NCBI GenBank assembly: GCA_018365895.1
Contig: JAGZJD010000015.1
Location: forward strand, 1-46,108
Origin: Lachnospiraceae bacterium
Lineage (GTDB): Bacteria; Bacillota_A; Clostridia; Lachnospirales; Lachnospiraceae
Reading direction: 5' to 3'
DNA: 46,108 nt
The translations under genes were made by a program, and so were the position numbers. The notes under the pieces were generated by a model. It was not told where the DNA came from. It did not search any database and saw only the letters and a list, made by a program, of their open reading frames with translations. This document shows, piece by piece, positions 15,757 to 22,045 of this stretch; within the stretch, counting starts at the first letter, position 1; each line of letters opens with the position of its first letter.

Positions 15757-16495
15757 AGAATATGCAGATCAGTACATTTCCGGAACACTTGCAGAATTGG
15801 AAGTAGAAAATTACGGAAACACACAGGATTATTTTTTCAGAGATGGAACTATTACAGTAACCGAAGAGGAACGCCGTCAACAGTTGAGTAAAATACCTGT
15901 AGAATACGCCGGCAAGTATGCAAAAGATTTTAACTTTGAACTTTATGGCTCAGATATAAGTGCTCAAAAGAAAATCGCAAATTCATTTGTTTTGAATTTT
16001 AAAAAATATCTTATGTCCGGCAATGGACTGTATATCTTTTCAAAAACAAAGGGAACAGGAAAAACAATGTTGGCATGTGTGCTTGCAAATGAGCTGATAA
16101 AAAAATCAGACGCATGCGGTTTAAATGTCAAGTACGTTACTGCACAAGGCTATATTGAGATGATCCGAGAGAGAACAGGTGAAGCATATACATACAAAGA
16201 TTGTACACTATTGATTTTTGATGATATCGGATCAGAGACTTCAAGGGAAGACAGTTGGACAAAAGCACCCGTTTTTGATTTAGTGAATTACAGGTATAGC
16301 AATCATTTACCAACGATTTATACAAGTAATTTTCCTATGGATGAATTAAAAGAAGATGAAAGAACAATAGACAGGATTGTATCATCTTCTGCGCCGATAG
16401 CATTGCCGAATGTGCCGATTCGCCGCCAGCAGGGGCTGAAAGAAATATCCAGATTTATGCGAGAGACAGATGTTTCAGAAAACATTTTTGATTAA
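15680..16495 (+). CDS. DnaC-like helicase loader ATPase
   Basis: An AAA+ ATPase that would load the host replicative helicase onto the element origin. The 271-residue product has a Walker A region (SKTKGTGKTMLA, about residues 115-126), Walker B (LLIFDDIGSE), a sensor I region (PTIYTSNFPMDEL) and a C-terminal arginine-rich end (NVPIRRQQGLKEI). Start choice is uncertain: ATG 15668 is in frame but poorly spaced, ATG 15680 has AGGAG only two bases away. The start lies within the preceding gene. Confidence 0.85.
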   Translation: MKEKIKLGMNVKTSMSDITGNVIRVREYADQYISGTLAELEVENYGNTQDYFFRDGTITVTEEERRQQLSKIPVEYAGKYAKDFNFELYGSDISAQKKIANSFVLNFKKYLMSGNGLYIFSKTKGTGKTMLACVLANELIKKSDACGLNVKYVTAQGYIEMIRERTGEAYTYKDCTLLIFDDIGSETSREDSWTKAPVFDLVNYRYSNHLPTIYTSNFPMDELKEDERTIDRIVSSSAPIALPNVPIRRQQGLKEISRFMRETDVSENIFD

Positions 16496-16501
16496 AAAAA
16501 T

Positions 16502-16538
16502 GCCCTTGCCAGTACCGCAAATACTGACAGGGGCAAGG
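16502..16538 (+). promoter_or_regulatory. Hairpin after the helicase loader gene
   Basis: CCTTGCC (16504-16510) pairs with GGCAAGG (16532-16538) and AGTA (16511-16514) with TACT (16522-16525). No T run follows. It starts a few bases after the stop codon, the same relative place as the three related-looking motifs further on, but its sequence is different from theirs. Confidence 0.5.
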
Positions 16539-16609
16539 TTACAGCCGGAGCTATAAAAAAATTACCAATTGAATAATAACATAGCGTCCGGGGAAAGGAC
16601 AAGAGGAAT

Positions 16610-16831
16610 ATGAAAAAAGATTTATTTGGCATCATAGCGGAAATTAGAGCAATATCAAATATTTTGACAGGATTATCTAATCAATTGGGAGAAGATAAAG
16701 ACAGCTTGAATGCAAGAGCATTAGAAAGTGCGTTGTTTGGAGTATCTAGCTATTTAGATCGGTTAGCGGATGATCTGGAAGAAATTGACACATTAATAGG
16801 AATGGCAGGTGAGAACCATGAAACCAATTAA
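16610..16831 (+). CDS. Small helical protein of unknown function
   Basis: The 73-residue product (MKKDLFGIIAEIRAISNILT to the end ENHETN) looks fully helical with an acidic C-terminal half (LDRLADDLEEIDTLIGMAGE). An AAGAGGA lies before the ATG. It overlaps the following zinc-ribbon gene by 14 bases. No family is recognised. Similar small acidic helical proteins in phage early regions are often host-directed, but there is no direct evidence here. Confidence 0.7.
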   Translation: MKKDLFGIIAEIRAISNILTGLSNQLGEDKDSLNARALESALFGVSSYLDRLADDLEEIDTLIGMAGENHETN

Positions 16832-16955
16832 CGCATATAAGAAATGTTTATGCTGCGGGGCAAGGTATTCTGTATCAGAGAAGAGTGAAAATTGCAAATG
16901 TGGCGGTTATCTGTATATAGTCAGCTCTGTATATCAGAAAAAGGTAAAAAAATAG
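16818..16955 (+). CDS. Tiny zinc-ribbon protein
   Basis: The 45-residue product reads MKPINAYKKCLCCGARYSVS, then EKSENCKCGGYLYIVSSVYQ and a lysine tail. Two cysteine pairs (CxCC and CxC) could hold one zinc ion. AGGTGAG precedes the ATG inside the previous gene. Its function is unknown; nucleic-acid binding is plausible for a basic zinc ribbon. Confidence 0.6.
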   Translation: MKPINAYKKCLCCGARYSVSEKSENCKCGGYLYIVSSVYQKKVKK

Positions 16956-16980
16956 TGTGGCTAATATATTTTGAATAAAA

Positions 16981-17031
16981 CTGCTGCCCTTCCGGTAAGG
17001 ATGCGGCAACATCTAAACTGGATGGCAGCAG
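16981..17031 (+). ncRNA. Pseudoknot-like RNA motif, copy 1
   Basis: Outer stem CTGCTGCC (16981-16988) / GGCAGCAG (17024-17031), perfect 8 bp. Inner stem CCTT (16988-16991) / AAGG (16997-17000) with loop CCGGT. The loop can pair with CTGGA (17018-17022). It starts 26 bases after the preceding stop codon and lies about 105 bases before the next gene. Confidence 0.7.
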
Positions 17032-17136
17032 GACAATAAAAGGTTAGGAATTGACACGGCGTTCAACTACTTGATTTAGAAATAGAAAAGTCGGTGGGAA
17101 AATAGTTACTACATTGACGGAATGAGGTGAAATAGG

Positions 17137-17301
17137 ATGAAAGAAAAACAGATATTTGAAAAAGGCGTTACAGAACAGAAATTAAGCGAATTAGCTGAAT
17201 ATAGAAAAAGTTTCATTTTTAAAGAGATAGAAAAAATGAACGAGGAAAACATAGGGCGTATATATGCTCTTATGCTAGGAAGGACGGGAATATCTCGTTA
17301 G
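17137..17301 (+). CDS. Small charged helical protein, unknown
   Basis: The 54-residue product starts MKEKQIFEKGVTEQKLSELA and ends with a short basic tail (GRTGISR). It is predicted helical. GAGGTGA precedes ATG 17137 at proper distance. It lies between copies 1 and 2 of the RNA motif. No family recognised. Confidence 0.6.
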   Translation: MKEKQIFEKGVTEQKLSELAEYRKSFIFKEIEKMNEENIGRIYALMLGRTGISR

Positions 17302-17321
17302 AGCAGTAAGTTAGAGAAATA

Positions 17322-17368
17322 GCTGTCCTTCCGGGAAGGATGCGCCAACATTTGAACCGGACGGCAGC
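17322..17368 (+). ncRNA. Pseudoknot-like RNA motif, copy 2
   Basis: Outer stem GCTGTC (17322-17327) / GGCAGC (17363-17368) with one G-U. Inner stem CCTT (17327-17330) / AAGG (17336-17339). Loop TCCGG (17330-17334) is perfectly complementary to CCGGA (17357-17361). It begins 21 bases after the stop codon of the preceding small gene. Confidence 0.7.
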
Positions 17369-17433
17369 AGGATAATAATAGATAAAGGCAGCGTGAAAAT
17401 AGTTCTATACTGGGAGAAAGTGAGGAGAAAGAA

Positions 17434-17544
17434 ATGGAAGAAAAAGAAAAAGACATTGATATGATCCTTGAATTACTGGGAAAGGCTACGAAGGAAAAGG
17501 TAGCAGATATTCTTGTATTTATAAAATATTATCTTATGGAGTAA
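17434..17544 (+). CDS. 36-residue amphipathic protein, unknown
   Basis: The product begins MEEKEKDIDMILELLGKATK and ends VADILVFIKYYLME, an acidic head followed by a hydrophobic helix. GAGGAG is six bases before the ATG, which supports real translation. It lies between motif copies 2 and 3. No family recognised; the size leaves some doubt. Confidence 0.5.
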   Translation: MEEKEKDIDMILELLGKATKEKVADILVFIKYYLME

Positions 17545-17563
17545 TCAGTTAAAGAGGTGTTAG

Positions 17564-17608
17564 CTACCTTTCCGGTAAGGATGCGGCAACCTTTAAACCG
17601 GACGGCAG
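17564..17608 (+). ncRNA. Pseudoknot-like RNA motif, copy 3
   Basis: Inner stem CCTT (17567-17570) / AAGG (17577-17580). Loop TCCGG (17571-17575) is complementary to CCGGA (17598-17602), the same 27-base offset as in copies 1 and 2. The outer stem (CTACC / GGCAG) is weaker, with one mismatch. It starts about 20 bases after the previous stop and ends 20 bases before the next ATG. Confidence 0.65.
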
Positions 17609-17628
17609 AAGAAGGGAGATGATAATAC

Positions 17629-17817
17629 ATGAGTGTGAAGATTAAAATATCTTATACTGACGATCAAGAGCTGACCGGAGTAATCCGGCTACTCTCTCCA
17701 ATAGTGAAAAAATGGAAGAAGCAACCGGAAAAGGGGAAGTATAAAAGAGCTTATATCGAAATAGAAAATCGTGATTTTAGTGACGATATTATAAAAAGTA
17801 AAACACGAGAAAAATAG
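17629..17817 (+). CDS. Small basic protein, unknown (phage-type)
   Basis: The 62-residue product reads MSVKIKISYTDDQELTGVIR, then LLSPIVKKWKKQPEKGKYKR and AYIEIENRDF. Similar short proteins with this beta-alpha-beta look are found in early regions of clostridial phages, but I cannot name the family. AAGGGAG precedes the ATG. It is the last gene before the capsid transcript. Confidence 0.65.
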   Translation: MSVKIKISYTDDQELTGVIRLLSPIVKKWKKQPEKGKYKRAYIEIENRDFSDDIIKSKTREK

Positions 17818-17828
17818 CGTGTGAATGA

Positions 17829-17932
17829 TTGAATAATAACCCAACAAGTGGTAAAATGAATATAAAAATATCGAAGTACCGCACCACGATATATATATGG
17901 TGTAAGCCTAAAAGGCGTGGGAATGACTTACA
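17829..17932 (+). promoter_or_regulatory. Promoter and folded leader upstream of the capsid gene
   Basis: TTGAAT (17829-17834) and TAAAAT (17852-17857) are 17 bases apart. The leader then folds: CACCA (17882-17886) / TGGTG (17898-17902), or alternatively TGTAAG (17901-17906) / CTTACA (17927-17932) around GCCT/AGGC (17906-17909, 17913-17916). The two outer stems share bases 17901-17902, so they compete. No gene is supported between 17818 and 18028. Confidence 0.5.
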
Positions 17933-18028
17933 GACAGAAGTGTCAAAAAAGTTGTTTCTACGTCTTTTTATATGCTTATTTTTTAATTAGTCAACATCTA
18001 GACAGAAAGGAAAGGAAGGGAAAACGGC

Positions 18029-19354
18029 ATGGCGTTGAAGCAGATTGTGCTTGCAGGAGAGATTGCAGAAAAAAAAGAACAACTCGATCAGCTAAGAGAA
18101 AAGAGGATCGCACTTAATAAACGGCAGAGAGAGTTGGAAGATGAAATAAATTCTGCTGAATCAAATGAACAGAGAGCAGAGGTTGATGAAAAAATCGACA
18201 AGTTTGTTGCTGAACGTGATTCGAATAATGAAGAGATCGAAGAGACAGAGAGTGAGCTTGAAGAACTTCAAAAAAGAATGGAGAAATATAGTAGAATACC
18301 ACAAACAACAGCGAGTGAAGAGAAAAGAGAACAGAAGGGAGATATCTATAGAGAAATGAGTGGAATCGTATTGAGAAAAAACGATAGTTTGTATGAAAGA
18401 AGAAAGTCGGGGTTTACGGACGTAGAAAAGAATTTAAGTCTTGGGAAATATATTAGAGGTATGGTAACAGGACGATGGGACAATGCGGAAAATGAAAGAA
18501 GTGCTATGCTTACATCGGGAGCGAATTCTATTATCCCAAGTCCTCTATATTCTAGAATTGTTGATAAAGCCAGAGATTTGAGCATTTTTTCCTCTGCGAA
18601 CGTGCCGACAGTTGTTATGGAAAGTAACAATTTGACTATTGCAAAAATCAAAGAGGATTTAATAGCTTCATTCAAAGAAGAAGGGAAAGCAGCAGCAGAA
18701 AGCTCGCCGCTTGAATTGGAAGGAATTACACTAAATTCTAAAACAATATATGGTTATGCCTATGTATCACTAGAAGCAATTGAGTCGGCAGAAAATCTTG
18801 ATTCAATACTGACAGATTCTTTTGCAAGATCGGTAGCTAATGGAATTGACAAAGGTATGTTATATGGCATATATTCCGGATCAGCTTATCAGGAGTATGC
18901 GCCGGCAGGTATATTTAATAACACTGAAATCAATACAATTACTGCTGCAAGTTCAGATTATGATGATGTTATCAAGGCAGGGGGAAGAATTAGAGCGAAT
19001 AATGGAGTGGCATCTATTCTTGCAATGAACGCAAATTCAGAAGAGACTCTATCATTGCTTAAAACATCAGACGGACAATATTTAGCGCAGCCGCAAGCAG
19101 TCGCAGACCTCAAGAGGATAGTATCAAATCAGTTAAATCATTCAGATGAAGACGGAGATGATATGCTTGTCTTCGACCCGAACGCATTACTGATCGGAGT
19201 GCAGCAGGGCATCAATATAAAAGTGTTTGACGGAGATACAGAGAGTATCAAGCGCGGTCTTGTATGTTTCCGGGTAATGTCGATGGTAGATTGCGTTGTA
19301 TTACAGCCGAAACATATCAGTCGTATCAAAGGATTCGGAAAAGCAAAAGTATAA
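18029..19354 (+). CDS. HK97-type phage major capsid protein
   Basis: It forms icosahedral shells. The 441-residue product has an N-terminal coiled coil (about residues 1-100; EKKEQLDQLREKRIALNKRQ), matching the delta/scaffolding part of HK97 capsids, and then a mature domain with the E-loop and P-domain region (AMLTSGANSIIPSPLYSRIV, then NSKTIYGYAYVSLEAIESAE) and the A-domain end (VQQGINIKVFDGDTESIKRG). No prohead protease gene accompanies it, so removal of the coiled coil would need a helper phage or may not occur. The neighbours are tiny genes and a sigma factor, not portal or terminase. Confidence 0.92.
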   Translation: MALKQIVLAGEIAEKKEQLDQLREKRIALNKRQRELEDEINSAESNEQRAEVDEKIDKFVAERDSNNEEIEETESELEELQKRMEKYSRIPQTTASEEKREQKGDIYREMSGIVLRKNDSLYERRKSGFTDVEKNLSLGKYIRGMVTGRWDNAENERSAMLTSGANSIIPSPLYSRIVDKARDLSIFSSANVPTVVMESNNLTIAKIKEDLIASFKEEGKAAAESSPLELEGITLNSKTIYGYAYVSLEAIESAENLDSILTDSFARSVANGIDKGMLYGIYSGSAYQEYAPAGIFNNTEINTITAASSDYDDVIKAGGRIRANNGVASILAMNANSEETLSLLKTSDGQYLAQPQAVADLKRIVSNQLNHSDEDGDDMLVFDPNALLIGVQQGINIKVFDGDTESIKRGLVCFRVMSMVDCVVLQPKHISRIKGFGKAKV

Positions 19355-19423
19355 TTTAAACGAATTTTAGAGTATTAGATAGCAGGCGCGAAAGATTCGC
19401 AAATCTATCTTATATCAGAATAC

Positions 19424-19481
19424 AAAGATGGGGGGTCAGAGTAAAACAGATTCTGAATCCCCCCCCCCTCCTTTTATCTTT
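19424..19481 (+). terminator. Long hairpin after the capsid gene, containing a C10 run
   Basis: AAAGAT (19424-19429) pairs with ATCTTT (19476-19481), GGGGGG (19430-19435) with part of a 10-C run (19459-19468), and TCAGA with TCTGA inside. No clear T run follows the outer stem, although CTTTT lies inside its 3' arm. It probably ends or attenuates the capsid transcript before the sigma gene. The C10 tract is prone to slippage. No gene is seen between 19355 and 19628. Confidence 0.6.
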
Positions 19482-19628
19482 GAGAGTTGGTGGCCAGGGA
19501 ATCGGGACAGGGAGCTTCTTCCAATAGCGCGGATATATGAAAATATTTTTCGGTAGGAATATCGTTGAAAAATGCGGGATTTATATAGATTTTGCAAGAA
19601 AAGTATATGTAAAAAAGGGGTTATTTTC

Positions 19629-20558
19629 GTGTGTGGACTTACTAATGAGCAGTTAGTAGCTCGGATTCAAGCCGGAGAAAATAAAACAGAGAATATGTTG
19701 CAATTGTGGCAGCAGAACAAAGGACATATTGCAAATGTAGCCCGCAAGTTCAGCAAATATGCAGAAATGGAAGATTTAGAGCAAGAAGGATATATTGCTC
19801 TCTATAATGCCGTGCAGGGCTATAAAATCGAGCAAGGCATGAGTTTTATTAATTACGCCACGTTTTATATGCGTAGACAGTTTGAACGATGCGCAAATAA
19901 TAATAGAGCTGTGCCGCTGCCGTTTGGAGCTAGCGATAGCGTGTATAAATACAAGAAGATTTTTGCACAGTTTTTGAAAAGGTATGGGAGAGAACCCATA
20001 GATCAGGAAATGCAGCTGCTACTTGGTGCAGGGGAAAAAGAGTTTAATAGTATTAAAAAAGCAGTACGTTCAAGTAATACTGAAAGCATGAATAAGCCGA
20101 TAACAGGAGAAGATGAGGAGCTGACACTGGGAGATACAATTGCTTCGCCGCAAAGTTTAGAAGATGAGTGCATTGATCGTATAGATCGTGAAGCTTTGGG
20201 GCGGGAATTATGGCTTGCAGTTGATGAGCTGCCAGAAGATCAGAACAAGGCTATCAAGAAGAAATTCATTGATAAAATGACGCTTAATGAGATCGGAGAG
20301 CTAGAGGGGATGAATCGCAATGCTATTCATAAAAAAATCAGCAACGCTGTTTTCAAACTTCGGTACGGCAGGCACGCAAAGACGCTGCGTCGGTACTATG
20401 ACATATTTTTCCCTGCTGTTAGTTCGGTTCATGTTGGTGCGAGACAGTTTCAACAGACTTGGACAAGTGGTACAGAATTAGCTGCAATGAGGAATTATGA
20501 GCGTAGCAGGAGCGTAGACACAGATCTGGAAGCTATTCCGAAAGAAGCTGACAGATAA
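19629..20558 (+). CDS. Sigma-70 family RNA polymerase sigma factor
   Basis: It should direct host RNA polymerase to a subset of promoters, perhaps the capsid promoter. The 309-residue product has region 2 (DLEQEGYIALYNAVQGYKIE, then MSFINYATFYMRRQFERC), region 3 (GREPIDQEMQLLL) and region 4 with a helix-turn-helix (DELPEDQNKAIKKKFIDKMT, LNEIGELEGMNRNAIHKKIS), followed by an extra C-terminal tail of about 60 residues. GTG 19629 is chosen because AAAGGGG lies eight bases before it; ATG 19572 would add 19 residues without a good ribosome binding site. Long sigma-70 type, not ECF. Confidence 0.88.
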   Translation: MCGLTNEQLVARIQAGENKTENMLQLWQQNKGHIANVARKFSKYAEMEDLEQEGYIALYNAVQGYKIEQGMSFINYATFYMRRQFERCANNNRAVPLPFGASDSVYKYKKIFAQFLKRYGREPIDQEMQLLLGAGEKEFNSIKKAVRSSNTESMNKPITGEDEELTLGDTIASPQSLEDECIDRIDREALGRELWLAVDELPEDQNKAIKKKFIDKMTLNEIGELEGMNRNAIHKKISNAVFKLRYGRHAKTLRRYYDIFFPAVSSVHVGARQFQQTWTSGTELAAMRNYERSRSVDTDLEAIPKEADR

Positions 20559-20603
20559 TTATATATGGGGAAGTTGTTTGTAAATCAGCATTAATTCTTT
20601 GCG

Positions 20604-20622
20604 TGATACTAATATGATACTA
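20604..20622. promoter_or_regulatory. Two TGATACTA repeats at the right end (candidate integrase arm sites)
   Basis: TGATACTA at 20604-20611 and 20615-20622, the same 11-base spacing as the left pair (12133-12151). The surrounding context (CTTTGC...GTGATACTA) is also similar at both ends. The rest of 20559-20723 is A-rich and shows no gene. Confidence 0.6.
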
Positions 20623-20723
20623 GAAAAATGTGAAGTACAAGAAGAACAAACAAGTGTACGAAAAAATAAGCATATAAAAGATACGAAAAAGCACAAAAAA
20701 CACAAAAAATCAAGGCTTGCATA

Positions 20724-20784
20724 GAATTAGTATAAGAATATTTAAGAGCCTAACCCTTGTAAATAAAGGGCATAGGCTCTTTTT
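20724..20784 (+). repeat. attR: right 61-bp direct repeat with duplicated terminator
   Basis: It is identical to 12062-12122. It includes the AAGAGCCTA / TAGGCTCTT hairpin and a T run (seven T here), so it also terminates transcripts leaving the element. Confidence 0.9.
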
Positions 20785-20786
20785 TT

Positions 20787-20812
20787 GTGGGAAAAGATGC
20801 GAGTACGTTTTC
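20787..20812 (-). pseudogene. Remnant of a second integrase 3' end
   Basis: This stretch matches the int segment 12196-12221 in 25 of 26 bases; on the minus strand both encode KTYSHLFPH, which contains the catalytic tyrosine. Similarity fades beyond 20812 and the reading frame is broken. It lies just outside attR, where the int gene of a neighbouring or former element would be. It is best read as a scar of an earlier integration. Confidence 0.7.
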
Positions 20813-20897
20813 TAATGGTATATTGAGTTGTTTTATGATATTATGCATGTATAAAGAGAATAGGAACAAAGAACTTCAAAATAGAAAGGGAAAGAAT

Positions 20898-21947
20898 ATG
20901 GAACAGGAACAAAAGCATAAAAGACGTGTGCGGTATAAAGGGACACACCCTCGCAGTTATAAAGAAAAGTATAAAGAATTACAACCGGAAAAATATCCGG
21001 AAATGGTAAAGCATATTATTGAGAAGGGCGGAACTCCGGCAGGAATGCATATTTCAATCTGTGTGAAGGAAATTCTTGATTTTCTTCAGATTCAACCGGG
21101 ACAAAAAGGATTGGATGCAACGCTTGGTTATGGAGGACATACATTAGAGATGATGAAATGTCTAAAGGGCGAAGGGCATATGTATGCATTAGACATAGAT
21201 CCGATTGAGTCAGTGAAAACGAAAGAACGTTTGGAAAGTCTCGGCTATGGACCGGAGATTTTGACAATTCGTAATATTAATTTTGCGGATGCTGATCAGG
21301 TAGCGGCAGAGGCAGGAAAATTTGACTTTGTACTGGCAGATCTGGGGGTATCTTCGATGCAGATTGATAATCCAGACCGGGGCTTTTCTTATAAGATTGA
21401 GGGACTGCTAGATCTTCGCTTAAATCCGCAGAAAGGTATTTCAGCGGCAGAAAGATTGAATTCAGTTTCAGAAGAGGAACTGGTGGGAATGTTGATTGAG
21501 AATTCCGATGAACCGTATGCAGAAGAGATTGCAGCCAAAGTGATACGAATGAGAAAACAGGGAATTCGTATTACGACGACAACAATGATGCAGGAAACAA
21601 TTGAAGAGGCGCTTAGCTTTCTTCCGGAAGCAGAGCGAAAAGAAGCAGTAAAGAAATCCTGCCAAAGAACGTTCCAGGCGCTGCGGATCGATGTAAATAG
21701 CGAGTATGAGGTATTATATACATTTATGGAAAAATTGCCGGAGATCCTTGCACCGGGAGGTCGGGTAGCCATTTTGACGTTCCATTCCGGAGAAGACAGA
21801 ATTGTTAAGAAAGCTTTTAAAGAATTTAAGCGTCAAGGAATTTATAGCGATGTAGCAGAGGATGTGATTCGACCATCTAAGGAAGAATGTATTATGAATA
21901 GCCGCGCCCGTTCTACAAAGATGCGCTGGGCAATCCGCGCAGAATAG
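20898..21947 (+). CDS. RsmH-family SAM-dependent methyltransferase
   Basis: RsmH methylates N4 of C1402 in 16S rRNA. The 349-residue product has the family motifs: SAM site GLDATLGYGGHT (about residues 70-81), LDIDPIES, FDFVLADLGVSSMQID and QRTFQALRIDVN, with a C-terminal end rich in basic residues (NSRARSTKMRWAIRAE). A basic N-terminal extension of about 30 residues precedes the usual start. It stands alone, away from the division cluster where rsmH normally lies, so it may be a second paralogue with another target. ATG 20898 has AAAGGG upstream. Confidence 0.85.
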   Translation: MEQEQKHKRRVRYKGTHPRSYKEKYKELQPEKYPEMVKHIIEKGGTPAGMHISICVKEILDFLQIQPGQKGLDATLGYGGHTLEMMKCLKGEGHMYALDIDPIESVKTKERLESLGYGPEILTIRNINFADADQVAAEAGKFDFVLADLGVSSMQIDNPDRGFSYKIEGLLDLRLNPQKGISAAERLNSVSEEELVGMLIENSDEPYAEEIAAKVIRMRKQGIRITTTTMMQETIEEALSFLPEAERKEAVKKSCQRTFQALRIDVNSEYEVLYTFMEKLPEILAPGGRVAILTFHSGEDRIVKKAFKEFKRQGIYSDVAEDVIRPSKEECIMNSRARSTKMRWAIRAE

Positions 21948-21960
21948 AGAGAAAGAGTGC

Positions 21961-21989
21961 TTCAAAGAAAATTCATTTCGTGATACAAT
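21961..21989 (+). promoter_or_regulatory. Probable promoter of the aldo/keto reductase gene
   Basis: TTCAAA (21961-21966) and TACAAT (21984-21989) with a 17-base spacer, about 57 bases before the ATG at 22046. Confidence 0.45.
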
Positions 21990-22045
21990 AAAAGAAATCT
22001 ATTTAATGCTTAATGCGATAAATACATGACAAAGGAGACAGCAGT

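Larger units (their letters stand above)
12062..20784. mobile_element. 8.7 kb integrated phage-satellite-like island at the rplQ 3' end
   Basis: The element is bounded by 61-bp exact direct repeats (12062-12122 and 20724-20784). It encodes a tyrosine integrase beside the left end, a lysogeny-type regulator pair, a small HTH protein, two replication proteins, several tiny genes, an HK97-type capsid protein and a sigma factor. No relaxase or conjugation gene argues against a conjugative element. No portal, terminase, tail or lysis gene argues against a complete prophage. A satellite or a reduced prophage are the two remaining readings; intact-looking genes and intact ends favour the first. Confidence 0.85.

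Noticed and set aside
16981..17608. CRISPR-like array
   Set aside because: The repeats are only three, about 240-340 bases apart, imperfect, and separated by genes rather than spacers; no cas genes are present.
17917..18117. A 66-codon frame overlapping the start of the capsid gene
   Set aside because: Its second half is the capsid gene read in another frame, its start has no good ribosome binding site, and the region is better explained as a folded leader.
12062..20784. Integrative conjugative or mobilisable element
   Set aside because: No relaxase, coupling protein or recognisable transfer origin was seen; capsid and lysogeny-type genes point to a phage relationship.
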